Assembly (NCBI RefSeq): GCF_003610785.1
Contig: NZ_RAQQ01000007.1
Location: 62,001 to 126,000 of the forward strand
Length of the DNA stretch: 64,000 nucleotides
Direction: 5' to 3'
DNA from: Micromonospora globbae
GTDB taxonomy: Bacteria; Actinomycetota; Actinomycetes; Mycobacteriales; Micromonosporaceae
In this document: one piece after another, positions 38,067 through 46,842 of the stretch
How the letters are laid out: every line of letters starts with the position of its first letter
Position numbering within the stretch: the stretch's first letter is position 1
Program-made: the position numbers and the translations under genes
The notes under the pieces: generated by a model
Seen by the model: the letters and a program-made list of their open reading frames with translations, nothing else
Told to the model about the DNA's origin: nothing
The model's database searches: none

Positions 38067-39215
38067 TCACGCCGATGCCGCAGCGGCGCGGTCGATGTCC
38101 CTGTCCTCGGCGGCGGCGAGCTGACCACACGCGCCGTCGATCTCGCGGCCCCGGGTGTCCCGCACCGTGGTCGACACCCCGGCGGCCCGCAAGCGCCGGA
38201 CGAACTCCCGCTCCACCGGCTTCGGGCTCGCGTCCCAACGGCTGCCCGGCGTCGGGTTCAGCGGAATGAGGTTCACGTGGGCCAACTTGCCGGCCAGCAG
38301 CCGGCCGAGCAGGTCGGCTCGCCACGGCTGGTCGTTCACGTCCTTGATCATCGCGTACTCGATCGACACGCGGCGTCCCGTCCGGGCCGCGTAGTCCCAC
38401 GCTGCGTCCAGCACCTCGGCTACCTTCCAGCGCTGGTTGACCGGCACCAGTTCGTCGCGCAGATCATCATCGGGGGCGTGCAACGACAACGCAAGGGTCA
38501 CGGAGAGGTCTTCGCTGGCCAGTCGGCGGATGGCCGGCACCAGGCCGACGGTCGAGACGGTGATGTGCCGCTGGGACAGGCCGAGCCCCTCCGGGGCCGG
38601 CGCGACGAGCCGGCGGATCGCCGCCACCACGCGGGCGTAGTTGGCCAGCGGCTCCCCCATGCCCATGAACACGACGTGGGACAGGCGCGGCGGGGAACCG
38701 GCGACGGCCCCGGACGCGGCCACCCCCGCGAGGTAGACCGCCTGGTCGACGATCTCCGCGGTGGACAGGTTGCGGGTCAGCCCGGCCTGGCCGGTCGCGC
38801 AGAACGGGCAGGCCATGCCGCAGCCCGCCTGGCTCGAGATGCAGACGGTGACCCGGTCGGGATAGCCCATCAGCACGCTCTCCACCAGCGAGCCGTCGTG
38901 CAGCCGCCACAGCGCCTTGCGCGTGGCCCCGTCGTCGCAGGTCAGCTCGCGTACGGGGTTGAGCAGCCGCGGCAGCAGCCGGTCGGCGAGCCGCTCGCGG
39001 GTGGCCGCGGGCAGGTCGGTCATCAGCTGCGGGTCACGGACCAGCCGGCCGAAGTAGTGCGTGGAGATCTGCTTCGCGCGGAACGCCGGCTCGCCCAGCT
39101 CGGCGACGAGCGCCTGGCGGCCCGCCAGGTCCAGGTCGGCGAGGTGCTGCGGTGGCATGGCGGCACGACGCGCGGGAGCGTCGGACGCGACGGGGATCAG
39201 GGGCAGGCTCGTCAT
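38067..39215 (-). CDS. rlmN: Dual-specificity RNA methyltransferase RlmN
   Basis: Radical-SAM enzyme methylating C2 of A2503 in 23S rRNA and A37 in some tRNAs; 382 residues. The cluster motif [11 protein letters not shown] (CxxxCxxC) is near residue 127, SAM-binding GMGEPLANY follows near 180, and the C-terminal Cys in GACGQL is the second catalytic Cys. N-terminal helical domain is of normal length. The order rlmN-cdsA-frr-pyrH is conserved in actinobacteria. Confidence 0.96.
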   Translation of the reverse strand: MTSLPLIPVASDAPARRAAMPPQHLADLDLAGRQALVAELGEPAFRAKQISTHYFGRLVRDPQLMTDLPAATRERLADRLLPRLLNPVRELTCDDGATRKALWRLHDGSLVESVLMGYPDRVTVCISSQAGCGMACPFCATGQAGLTRNLSTAEIVDQAVYLAGVAASGAVAGSPPRLSHVVFMGMGEPLANYARVVAAIRRLVAPAPEGLGLSQRHITVSTVGLVPAIRRLASEDLSVTLALSLHAPDDDLRDELVPVNQRWKVAEVLDAAWDYAARTGRRVSIEYAMIKDVNDQPWRADLLGRLLAGKLAHVNLIPLNPTPGSRWDASPKPVEREFVRRLRAAGVSTTVRDTRGREIDGACGQLAAAEDRDIDRAAAASA

Positions 39216-39315
39216 GGCGCGTCCAGTCTGTCACGCCGAACGGCGAACGCACCTGTCCGGAGGTGCCGAACCGACCCCGACCCTCCGGTCAGGGCGGCGG
39301 CGCCGGGGCGACGGA

Positions 39316-41016
39316 TCACCCGCCGGCCACCGGCACGAAGACCGCCAGCAGCAGGTACGCCGTCGGCACGGCGAAGAGGATCGAATCGAGCCGGTCCATG
39401 AGTCCGCCGTGCCCGGGCAGCAGGTTGCTCATGTCCTTCACTCCGAGATCCCGCTTGATCATCGACTCGGCCAGATCGCCGAGAACCGCGGCGCAGGAGA
39501 CGGCGAGGCCGAACACCGCGCCCCACCAGGGGGCCACGTCGAACACGAGCCAGATCAGCAGGGCGCTGCCGAGCGCCGCCGCGGTGACCGAGCCCGCGAA
39601 GCCCTCCCAGGACTTCTTCGGGCTCACCGAGGGGGCCATCGGGTGCTTACCGAACAGCACCCCCGCGACGTACCCGCCGGTGTCGGAGAGCACCACCGCG
39701 ACGAGGGTGGCGAGGATCCGCCAGGAACCGTCGTCGGGCGCCGCCGCCAGCAGCGCCGCGAATCCGCCGAGGAACGGCACGTAGACCGCGATCAGCGTGG
39801 CGGCCGTCAGGTCGCGCTGGTAGCCGCCGGGCCCGTCGCCCAGGCGCCAGATCATCGTGCCGAGCACCGTGACGATCAGGCCCAGGCTGAGCGCGTCCGG
39901 GCCGGCGAACCAGGCCAGGCCCACGGTGAGCGCACCGCCGGCGATCAGCGGCACCAGTGGAGGGTGCGCGCCGCTGCGCCGGACCGCCCGGCCCAGCTCC
40001 CACACGGCGACGCCGACCGCGGCCACGATGACCGCGAGGAACGCCGGCGGGTAGACGAAGAGCGCCAGCAGGATGACGGCGCCGAGGGCGACCCCGACGC
40101 CGATGGCGGCCGGCAGGTTCCGGCCGGCCCGGCTCGGGGTCTGGTGGGTGGCGGGGCGGTCGGCACTCGCGCGCCGCTTGCCCGGCCGGCGCCGGCGCGG
40201 CGGCTCGGGCTCCGGCTCGGGGCCGAGGTCGTCGCGCACGGGGGCGAGGTCGTCGCGCACGGGGGCGAGTTGGGCGGTCGCCGTGTCGTCGTCGTACCGG
40301 CCCGGGGCGGAGGCGGACGCCATGTCGTGGCGGCCCGCGCCGGAGGGCGGCGGCAGGTCGTACCGGCCGGCGCCGTGCTCGTCGGGATACCGCTCACCGT
40401 GGTCGTCGCGCCGTTCGCGGTACGGCTCGTCACCGTACGCGCCGGGGCGGCGGTCCTCGCCGTACCGCTCGGGGTCGTCGTGGCCCCGCCGACGGGGGCC
40501 GTCGTGGTACGGCCCGTCGTCGTACGGGCCCTCTCGGCGTGGACGGTCGTGGCGCGGGTCGTCGTGGCGGGGGCCGCCGTCGCGGTACGGGCCCGGCCGG
40601 CGCTCCTGGTACGGGTCCCGCTCGCCCCGGCGCCCCGCGCCGTTCCGCTCGGGGTGCGGCGCCGTCGGGTACCCGTCGTCGTGCGGCGCCGGAGGGTAGC
40701 CGTCGTCGTACGGGGGCGTCGGGTAGCCGTCGTCGTGGGGGGGTGTCGGGTAGCCGTCGTCGTGGGGGGCCGGCGGGTACGGAGCGCCCCGGTCGGCGTA
40801 CGGGTCGGGCGGATAGGCGCCGCCCCGGTCGGCGTACGGGTCGGCGGGCGGGCGGGAGCGGACCTGCGGCTCCGCGTACAGCTCCGCCGCGGCGTCCGGG
40901 TGCCGCGCCCACGGTCCCGGGTCGATCGCGGGCTCGGGCCACGGCAGGGCCACCGGCCCGTCCGGCCGGTCCCAGCCGCGGGGCTCAGCGCCGCCGTAGG
41001 GGTCCAGGTGGGACAT
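39316..41016 (-). CDS. cdsA: Phosphatidate cytidylyltransferase with long disordered N-terminus
   Basis: CDP-diacylglycerol synthase, 566 residues, about twice the usual size. Residues 1-285 are hydrophilic low-complexity sequence rich in Asp, Pro, Tyr, Arg and Gly, with repeats such as DPYADRG and PHDDGYPTP. The catalytic part follows with about eight helices and the family signature SMIKRDLGVKD...LLPGHGGLMDRLD near the end. The ATG at 41016 follows a GTG; no ribosome-binding site is visible. A 17-codon ORF (41069-41016) ends on this ATG as TGATG and may couple translation. Upstream lies palindrome copy C. Confidence 0.92.
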   Translation of the reverse strand: MSHLDPYGGAEPRGWDRPDGPVALPWPEPAIDPGPWARHPDAAAELYAEPQVRSRPPADPYADRGGAYPPDPYADRGAPYPPAPHDDGYPTPPHDDGYPTPPYDDGYPPAPHDDGYPTAPHPERNGAGRRGERDPYQERRPGPYRDGGPRHDDPRHDRPRREGPYDDGPYHDGPRRRGHDDPERYGEDRRPGAYGDEPYRERRDDHGERYPDEHGAGRYDLPPPSGAGRHDMASASAPGRYDDDTATAQLAPVRDDLAPVRDDLGPEPEPEPPRRRRPGKRRASADRPATHQTPSRAGRNLPAAIGVGVALGAVILLALFVYPPAFLAVIVAAVGVAVWELGRAVRRSGAHPPLVPLIAGGALTVGLAWFAGPDALSLGLIVTVLGTMIWRLGDGPGGYQRDLTAATLIAVYVPFLGGFAALLAAAPDDGSWRILATLVAVVLSDTGGYVAGVLFGKHPMAPSVSPKKSWEGFAGSVTAAALGSALLIWLVFDVAPWWGAVFGLAVSCAAVLGDLAESMIKRDLGVKDMSNLLPGHGGLMDRLDSILFAVPTAYLLLAVFVPVAGG

Positions 41017-41424
41017 CACGCATCGTGACGCGGCACGAGTACCACCACATGACGCAGAACCACAAGCATCCCCTACACGCGCGACTGTTGCTTTCCGATG
41101 GCCGGCCCGACGACCGGTCGATCCCCGGCGTACACCGCCCCGTGGCCGGGAATCGTGCCGAGCCTACTGCACCCGCCGCCCCGCCACGGCGGACGCCGTT
41201 CCCCGCCCGGACACCCGCTCCCCCACCCCCACCCCGTCGATCATGAGGTTGGCGGGGAGTTCGATCTCCAACCGCCCCGCCAACCTCATGATCACCGCGG
41301 AGAGCCGGGGGGCGGGGAGGGGGGCGGGGAGAGGGCGGCGGGAGAGGGGGGCGGTAGGGGGTACGCGTGAGGCCCGCCCCGGTGGGGCGGGCCTCACCTC
41401 GCGTACGGCCGGGGGGGGCGGGTC
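41017..41424. other. 408-bp gap between frr and cdsA holding palindrome copy C
   Basis: Contains the inverted-repeat element at 41239-41293, a C-rich stretch on its left (41205-41238) and a G-rich stretch on its right (41300-41360). A possible 17-codon ORF read leftwards (41069-41016) leads into cdsA. The length and the element suggest that cdsA has its own promoter, but I could not place one with confidence. Confidence 0.5.
41239..41293. repeat. Dispersed palindrome GATCATGAGGTTGGCG, copy C
   Basis: Perfect 19-bp arms (41239-41257 and 41275-41293). The core TTCGATCTCCAAC is the reverse complement of the core of copy B, so the two are the same element in opposite orientation. Confidence 0.85.
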
Positions 41425-41982
41425 TCAGACCTCGAGCAGCTCGGCTTCCTTGTGCTTGACCAGCTCGTCGACGGTCCCCACGAAGCGCTGGGTGAGATCG
41501 TCCAGCTCCTTCTCGGCGCGGCGCACCTCGTCCTCGCCGGCCTCGCCGTCCTTGACGATGCGGTCCAGCTCCTCCTTGCCGCGGCGGCGGATGTTGCGGA
41601 TCGCCACCTTGGCCTCCTCACCCTTGTGCCGGGCCACCTTGATCATGTCGCGGCGGCGCTCCTCGGTCATCTGCGGGAGCAGGATGCGCAGCTGGTTGCC
41701 CTCGTTGTTCGGGTTCACCCCGAGGTCCGAGTCGCGGATCGCCTTCTCCATGGCGTTGATCTGCGAGTTGTCGTACGGCTTGATGATCGCCATGCGCGGC
41801 TCGGGGATCGCCACGGACGCCATCTGGGTCAGCGGCGTGGGCGAGCCGTAGTAGTCGATGATGATCTTGGAGAACATGGCGGGCGTGGCCCGGCCGGTCC
41901 GGATCGCCCCGAACTCCTCCTTCGCGTGCTCGATGGCACGCTCCATCTTCTCCTCGGCCTCGAGGAGGGTGTCGTCGATCAC
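41425..41982 (-). CDS. frr: Ribosome recycling factor
   Basis: 185 residues, the normal length. Releases ribosomes from mRNA after termination together with EF-G. Recognised by [33 protein letters not shown] and the coiled-coil arms ([19 protein letters not shown]). Start GTG at 41982 with GGAG five bases upstream. It follows pyrH by 80 bases in the conserved tsf-pyrH-frr order. Confidence 0.97.
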   Translation of the reverse strand: MIDDTLLEAEEKMERAIEHAKEEFGAIRTGRATPAMFSKIIIDYYGSPTPLTQMASVAIPEPRMAIIKPYDNSQINAMEKAIRDSDLGVNPNNEGNQLRILLPQMTEERRRDMIKVARHKGEEAKVAIRNIRRRGKEELDRIVKDGEAGEDEVRRAEKELDDLTQRFVGTVDELVKHKEAELLEV

Positions 41983-42062
41983 CTGTCTCCTCGCCTCCTT
42001 CTGTGCTCGTGGTGGGCTCTGCTGTGTGTCGGAGGACCGCTGCCGTCGCCGGGGGCGACCGC

Positions 42063-42830
42063 TCAGGCGGTGATCAGGGTGCCGATCTTGTCGCCACCCA
42101 CGGCGCGGACGATGGTGTCCTCCCCCTGCGCGCCGAATACCAGCATCGGCAGGCCGTTCTCCATGCAGAGGCTGAACGCCGCGGCGTCCGCGACGCGGAG
42201 GTTGCGACGCAGCACCTCGGAGAAGGTGATCGAGTCGAACTTGCTGGCGGTGGGGTCGATACGCGGGTCGGCGGTGTAGACGCCGTCGACGCCGTTCTTG
42301 CTCATCAGCACCACGTCGGCGTGGATCTCCAGCGCGCGCTGGGCGGCGACCGTGTCCGTCGAGAAGTACGGCATGCCGGCGCCGGCGCCGAAGATCACCA
42401 CCCGGCCCTTCTCCAGGTGCCGGATGGCGCGCAGCGGGATGTACGGCTCGGCGACCTGCGCCATGGTGATGGCGCTCTGCACCCGGGTCTCGATCCCCTC
42501 CTTCTCCAGGAAGTCCTGGAGCGCGAGGCAGTTCATCACGGTGCCGAGCATGCCCATGTAGTCGGCGCGGGCCCGGTCCATGCCGCGCTTCTGCAGTTCG
42601 GCGCCCCGGAAGAAGTTGCCGCCGCCCACCACCACCGACACCTGCACGCCGCGGCGCACCACCGTGGCGATCTGCCGCGCGATGGCCTGGACGACGTCCG
42701 GGTCGACGCCGATGGCGCCCCCGCCGAACACCTCACCGGACAGCTTGAGCACCACCCGGCGAGCCCGGCCGGGCGGCGGGGCGGTGGGATCGTCCACCGC
42801 CAGCGTCCGGTCACTCACAACCTGCGTCAT
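42063..42830 (-). CDS. pyrH: UMP kinase
   Basis: Bacterial UMP kinase of the amino-acid-kinase fold, 255 residues: phosphorylates UMP to UDP. Motifs: [11 protein letters not shown] (phosphate loop), [32 protein letters not shown] and [15 protein letters not shown]. The first 24 residues are a variable extension typical of actinobacteria. ATG at 42830 with a GGGGCGG-type purine stretch upstream. Confidence 0.97.
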   Translation of the reverse strand: MTQVVSDRTLAVDDPTAPPPGRARRVVLKLSGEVFGGGAIGVDPDVVQAIARQIATVVRRGVQVSVVVGGGNFFRGAELQKRGMDRARADYMGMLGTVMNCLALQDFLEKEGIETRVQSAITMAQVAEPYIPLRAIRHLEKGRVVIFGAGAGMPYFSTDTVAAQRALEIHADVVLMSKNGVDGVYTADPRIDPTASKFDSITFSEVLRRNLRVADAAAFSLCMENGLPMLVFGAQGEDTIVRAVGGDKIGTLITA

Positions 42831-42901
42831 CCGCCCCGCCCTTCCCCGTACCGGCGCCCCGTGCGCCGCGTACCGCGAACCTGCCGCTGCCGACCCTATG
42901 G

Positions 42902-42949
42902 GACGAGGAGGCCGCGGTGCCTGTCACGTACACCAGCGACCTCCTCGTC
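42902..42949. other. Inverted repeat in the tsf-pyrH intergenic region
   Basis: Perfect 10-bp arms GACGAGGAGG (42902-42911) and CCTCCTCGTC (42940-42949) enclose a 28-base loop that itself contains GGTG...CACC. It could be a transcript-end or attenuation hairpin between tsf and pyrH. Confidence 0.5.
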
Positions 42950-42992
42950 GACGTTCCTGCCCACGGGCGCCGAGACGACGCCCGGCGGCGGC

Positions 42993-43820
42993 TCAGGCCT
43001 GGCCGACCTCGAACCGCACGAAGCGGGTGACCTCGATGCCGGCCTCGGCCAGCACCTGCTTCACCGTCTTCTTGTTGTCGGTGACCGACGCCTGCTCCAG
43101 CAGGACGAAGTCCTTGAAGAAGGCGTTCACCCGACCCTCGACGATCTTCGGCAGGGCCGCCTCGGGCTTGTTCTCCTCGCGCGCGGTCTGCTCGGCGATG
43201 CGCCGCTCCGACTCGACGACCTCGGCGGGCACCTCGTCACGGGTGAGGTACTGCGGCCGCATGGCGGCGATCTGCATGGCCACGCCACGCGCGTCGGCGT
43301 CGCCGGCCTCGTCGGTCTTGCCCGTGTACTGCACCATCACGCCGACCGCCGGGGGCAGGTCCTGGGCCTTGCGGTGCAGGTAGACGGCGGTGGTGCCGTC
43401 GAGCTTGGCGAAACGGTTGAGCACCAGCTTCTCGCCGATCTTGGCCGACTCCTCCTGGACGAGGTCGGCCACGGTCTTGCCGTCGAGCGTGCTGGCGAGC
43501 AGCTCCTCGGCGTTGCTGACGCCGCTGGCCGCGCCGTGCTCGACGAGCTTCTGGGCGAGCGCGATGAACGACTCGGTCTTCGCCACGAAGTCGGTCTCGC
43601 AGTTGAGCTCGAGCAGCGCCTGGCCGGAGTGCGCGACCAGGCCGTTGGCGGCCGTACGGCCGGCCCGCTTGCCGACGTCCTTGGCGCCCTTGATGCGCAG
43701 GATCTCGACGGCCTTGTCGAAGTCGCCCTCGGCCTCGGTCAGCGCCTTCTTGCTGTCCATCATGCCGGCGCCGGTGAGGTCGCGGAGCTTCTTGACGTCC
43801 GCGGCGGTGAATTGGGACAT
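42993..43820 (-). CDS. tsf: Translation elongation factor Ts
   Basis: Guanine-nucleotide exchange factor for EF-Tu, 275 residues. N-terminal UBA-like domain ([19 protein letters not shown] with the TGAGMMD motif), then the core with [17 protein letters not shown] precedes the ATG at 43820. Located 134 bases after rpsB in the conserved rpsB-tsf pair. Confidence 0.97.
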   Translation of the reverse strand: MSQFTAADVKKLRDLTGAGMMDSKKALTEAEGDFDKAVEILRIKGAKDVGKRAGRTAANGLVAHSGQALLELNCETDFVAKTESFIALAQKLVEHGAASGVSNAEELLASTLDGKTVADLVQEESAKIGEKLVLNRFAKLDGTTAVYLHRKAQDLPPAVGVMVQYTGKTDEAGDADARGVAMQIAAMRPQYLTRDEVPAEVVESERRIAEQTAREENKPEAALPKIVEGRVNAFFKDFVLLEQASVTDNKKTVKQVLAEAGIEVTRFVRFEVGQA

Positions 43821-43954
43821 GGCTCTCTCTTCGGTGTTGAAGCGGCGTGTGGATGGTCAGAGGTGCCGGTTACCCGGATTCGGGCCGGATGTGCCCGGCC
43901 TCGCCGCCGCACCCGCCGCCCGGCGAACCGGACGGCGGGGCGGCGACGGAACGG

Positions 43955-44782
43955 TCACTCGGCGGCGGCGGCCGCCGGCTGCTCCTGCTCGCCGGCCTTC
44001 TTCTCCTCGAGCAGCTCGCGCTCCCACTCGGCCAGCGGCTCGTCCGAGGCGACGCCCGGCTCCGGCTTCTCGTCGGTGCCCCGGCGCCGGCCGGAGCGGG
44101 CGATCAGGCCGTCCGCCACGGCGGAGGCGACGACCTTGGTCAGCAGCTCGGCGGAGCGGATCGCGTCGTCGTTGCCCGGGATCGGGAAGTCGACCTCGTC
44201 CGGGTCGCAGTTCGTGTCGAGCACCGCGATCACCGGGATGCCCAGCTTGCGGGCCTCGTCGACGGCGATGTGCTCCTTCTTCGTGTCGACCACCCAGATC
44301 GCGGCCGGGAGCTTCTGCATGTCCCGCAGGCCGCCCAGGGTGCGGGTCAGCTTCTCCTTCTCGCGGGAGAGCTGCAGGGTCTCCTTCTTGGTGTAACCGG
44401 CGGCGGTGCCGCTCAGGTCACCGAGGGCCTCCAGCTCCTTCATCCGCTGCAGCCGCTTGTACACGGTCTGGAAGTTGGTCAGCATGCCACCGAGCCAGCG
44501 GTGGTTCACGTACGGCTGGCCGACCCGGGTCGCCTGCTCGGCGATGGCCTCCTGGGCCTGCTTCTTGGTGCCGACGAAGAGGATGCTGCCGCCCTCGGCG
44601 ACCGTGTTGCGCACGAAGTCGTACGCCTTCTCGATGTAGTCGAGGGTCTGGCGCAGGTCGATGATGTAGATGCCGTTGCGCTCGGTGAAGATGAAGCGCT
44701 TCATCTTCGGGTTCCAGCGCCGGGTCTGGTGCCCGAAGTGGACACCGCTCTCCAGCAGCTGACGCATGGTCACGACGGCCAT
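43955..44782 (-). CDS. rpsB: 30S ribosomal protein S2
   Basis: 275 residues. Motifs [32 protein letters not shown] and [12 protein letters not shown] identify S2. The C-terminal 35 residues are an acidic/alanine-rich tail usual in actinobacteria. ATG at 44782 with AAGGAG ten bases upstream, placed right after a branched inverted-repeat structure in the leader. Confidence 0.97.
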   Translation of the reverse strand: MAVVTMRQLLESGVHFGHQTRRWNPKMKRFIFTERNGIYIIDLRQTLDYIEKAYDFVRNTVAEGGSILFVGTKKQAQEAIAEQATRVGQPYVNHRWLGGMLTNFQTVYKRLQRMKELEALGDLSGTAAGYTKKETLQLSREKEKLTRTLGGLRDMQKLPAAIWVVDTKKEHIAVDEARKLGIPVIAVLDTNCDPDEVDFPIPGNDDAIRSAELLTKVVASAVADGLIARSGRRRGTDEKPEPGVASDEPLAEWERELLEEKKAGEQEQPAAAAAE

Positions 44783-44800
44783 TGGTGGCTACTCCTTGAT

Positions 44801-44886
44801 CCCTGGTTGTCCCGCCCGGCCGGCGGCCGGGCGTCCTGGTGCCCGGTCGCCGGCCATGACGGGCCCGATCAAGATCGGGACCAGGG
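44801..44886 (-). promoter_or_regulatory. Branched RNA structure in the rpsB 5' leader
   Basis: On the transcript, CCCTGGT (44886-44880) pairs with ACCAGGG (44807-44801), enclosing a perfect CCCGATC-TT-GATCGGG hairpin (44879-44864), a short GCCCG/CGGGC stem and a perfect 9-bp hairpin (44833-44813). The Shine-Dalgarno AAGGAG follows a few bases after the closing stem. A ribosomal-protein leader for S2 autoregulation is a reasonable hypothesis. Confidence 0.5.
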
Positions 44887-44959
44887 AGGCCGTCGCCCCA
44901 CGACCAACCGTGGAGAGGGCACGCGAGGTCGACCGCGCGAGGCGGTCGCCAGTCGTCCA

Positions 44960-44965
44960 GTGTAC
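44960..44965 (-). promoter_or_regulatory. Candidate -10 box of the rpsB-tsf unit
   Basis: TACACT on the minus strand, about 75 bases upstream of the leader structure; no convincing -35 box is seen. Confidence 0.3.
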
Positions 44966-45058
44966 GCCCCTCCCCCGCCCCGCAGGCTCCGGGTGGACGG
45001 CGAGGCCACCGGCGCGGCGGGGAGCCCGGGCGGCCGGCGCCCCGGGGCGGGCGACCGG

Positions 45059-46225
45059 TCAGCCCGCCGCGAGCGCGGCGGCCACGAAGAGCACCAGGGC
45101 GACGGTCAGGTAGGCCGTCGGCGGTCGCAGCCACCCGCGCCCGCCGTCGGACAGGGACAGGCCACCGGTACGCAGGCCGTACAGCCCCATCGCGAAGATC
45201 GGCAGACCGGCCACGAGGAAGGTGCCCGCCACCACGTTCGCGGGCGATACCGGATCCCCGGTCGCGCCGGCCGCCAGCAGCCGCAGCGCCGGAACCTCGA
45301 ACACCAGGACCAGCACCGCGAAGAACACGGCGAGGACGGGCCGGCGCGTCCGGTAGACGCCGTCCCCCGCCGGGCGCGCCGGATCGGGCACGGCGCCCGG
45401 GACGTACGGCGGGGTGGCGTGCGGAAGGTCGGCCCGGGGAGTGACGGGCGGCATCGGCCCGGTCGGCACGTCGAGGGGATGCGCCGGCTCGGACGGCCGG
45501 CCGGGCTCGACGACCGGGTAGCCCGCCAGCGGGGACGGGCGGACCGGATCGGTGGGCTCACCCGCCGGGCCGGCCGGGACGCCCTCCCGGGCGGGCTCGG
45601 GCGCGGCCGGCGGAGGCGCGGCGGGTTGGGCGGCGGCCGTCTCCCGGGCGGCCCGCCTCCCCGGCAACTCACCCGACACCTCCGGTCCGGCCTGCGCTGC
45701 GCGGTTCGTCCGGTATCCCGCACTTTCGGCGCGCTCGTATCCCGCGGGTTCGGCACGCTCGTATCCCGCGGGTTCGGCGCGCTCGTCACCGCTGCCGCCG
45801 GTCGACCCGAACCGGCCGGCGTCGCGCTCCGCGACACCGAAGCGCGACGGCTCGGACCCGGACGCGAAACGGGCCGGCTCCGGGGCGCCGAACCGGGTCG
45901 GCTCGGGGTCGACGCCGAGGGAGGCCGGCTCACGGTCGACGCCGAACCGCGTCGGCTCGGGGTCGACGCCGAAGGGGGCCGGCTCACGGTCCACGGCGAG
46001 TCGGGCGGGGTCGGGGCCGGGGCCGAAGCGCGCCGGCTCGCGGTAGCCGGGGTTGTCGGCGTACCCGGGCTTCTCGGCGGCGCCGCGCTGCTCCGGCACG
46101 CGGAACTCCTCGTCGTGATGGCGTGCCCCGTCCGCGCCGCGCCAGTCCGGCTCGTAGCCGCGGCCGCGCTCGCCCGCGTACCAGGTCGGCTCCTGCTCGT
46201 CAGGGAAGCTCCGTCGTCCGTCCAC
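45059..46225 (-). CDS. Hypothetical protein, repeat-rich N-terminus and C-terminal membrane helices
   Basis: 388 residues from GTG at 46225, chosen because a -10-like TACGGT (46238-46233) ends seven bases before it; GTG at 46234 is the alternative. Residues 1-285 are hydrophilic and low-complexity, with an 18-residue repeat of the type [18 protein letters not shown] (54-bp DNA period) and ERAEPAGY units (24-bp period). The last 100 residues contain three hydrophobic helices. No recognised domain. It lies between rpsB and yraN and is divergent from yraN. Function unknown. Confidence 0.75.
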   Translation of the reverse strand: MDGRRSFPDEQEPTWYAGERGRGYEPDWRGADGARHHDEEFRVPEQRGAAEKPGYADNPGYREPARFGPGPDPARLAVDREPAPFGVDPEPTRFGVDREPASLGVDPEPTRFGAPEPARFASGSEPSRFGVAERDAGRFGSTGGSGDERAEPAGYERAEPAGYERAESAGYRTNRAAQAGPEVSGELPGRRAARETAAAQPAAPPPAAPEPAREGVPAGPAGEPTDPVRPSPLAGYPVVEPGRPSEPAHPLDVPTGPMPPVTPRADLPHATPPYVPGAVPDPARPAGDGVYRTRRPVLAVFFAVLVLVFEVPALRLLAAGATGDPVSPANVVAGTFLVAGLPIFAMGLYGLRTGGLSLSDGGRGWLRPPTAYLTVALVLFVAAALAAG

Positions 46226-46232
46226 GTGCCGC

Positions 46233-46238
46233 ACCGTA
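46233..46238 (-). promoter_or_regulatory. Candidate -10 box for a leaderless transcript
   Basis: TACGGT on the minus strand, seven bases before GTG at 46225. Confidence 0.4.
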
Positions 46239-46356
46239 TGCGACCCGCGCCGGACCCGTCATTCCGCCCCTCGGACAACTCGTCGGGCGGGCGTGGGAGA
46301 CGGGTCGGCGTTGCCGGGGCCGGTTCCCATAGCACGCCAGGTGCATGATCGTCCGG

Positions 46357-46384
46357 TCGTCCACAGCTCGACCGTTGTCCACAG
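46357..46384 (+). promoter_or_regulatory. Pair of DnaA-box-like sites upstream of yraN
   Basis: TCGTCCACAG (46357-46366) and TTGTCCACAG (46375-46384), same orientation, 18 bases apart. The second matches the actinobacterial DnaA-box consensus TTGTCCACA. A GGCAGCCTGCC palindrome (46423-46433) follows four bases before the yraN ATG. The same arrangement precedes the M23 peptidase gene. Confidence 0.5.
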
Positions 46385-46437
46385 CGCCGAGGTCGAGGGG
46401 TCGCCGGGCCCGGCCGGCGGACGGCAGCCTGCCCCTC

Positions 46438-46797
46438 ATGACAACGCGGAACCAGGCCGTCGGCGCGTACGGCGAGCGGTGCGCCGTCCGGCATCTGATC
46501 GGGGCGGGGCTGCGGCCGGTCGCCCGGAACTGGCGCTGCCCGGCCGGCGAGATCGACATCATCGCGTGGGACGGGGACGTGCTCGCCTTCTGCGAGGTGA
46601 AGACGCGCCGGGGTGGCGAATTCGGCACTCCCGCCGAGGCCGTCGTGCCGGCCAAGGCCCGGCGGCTGCGCGGGCTCGCCGCCCGCTGGTTGGCGGAGAC
46701 GGGCACCACGGCCGACGAGATCCGCTTCGACGTGCTGTCGGTCCGGCTGCCCGACACCGGACCGGCCCGCGTGCAGCACCTGAAGGGCGCGTTCTGA
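46438..46797 (+). CDS. YraN family protein (UPF0102, nuclease-like fold)
   Basis: 119 residues from ATG at 46438. The restriction-endonuclease-like core is visible as GEIDIIAWDGDVLAFCEVKTR (GEIDII...FCEVKTR), the Asp and Glu-x-Lys of a PD-ExK nuclease site. The family is linked by gene order to comM and dprA in many bacteria, but its function is not established. No ribosome-binding site; the ATG follows a palindrome. First gene of yraN-comM-dprA. Confidence 0.92.
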   Translation: MTTRNQAVGAYGERCAVRHLIGAGLRPVARNWRCPAGEIDIIAWDGDVLAFCEVKTRRGGEFGTPAEAVVPAKARRLRGLAARWLAETGTTADEIRFDVLSVRLPDTGPARVQHLKGAF

Positions 46798-46842
46798 GGT
46801 GGCCGGCCACGCCGTACGCCCGGGCCGGGCGGGTGGTGCCCG

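Noticed and set aside
41016..41069. 17-codon ORF (MLVVLRHVVVLVPRHDA) read leftwards into the cdsA start
   Set aside because: Ends on the cdsA ATG as TGATG, but its own start signal is weak and there is no further support, so it is only mentioned in the cdsA entry.
46357..46384. DnaA-type boxes considered as part of a replication origin
   Set aside because: Only two boxes per site, no AT-rich unwinding region and no dnaA, dnaN or gyrase genes nearby; regulatory sites are more likely.
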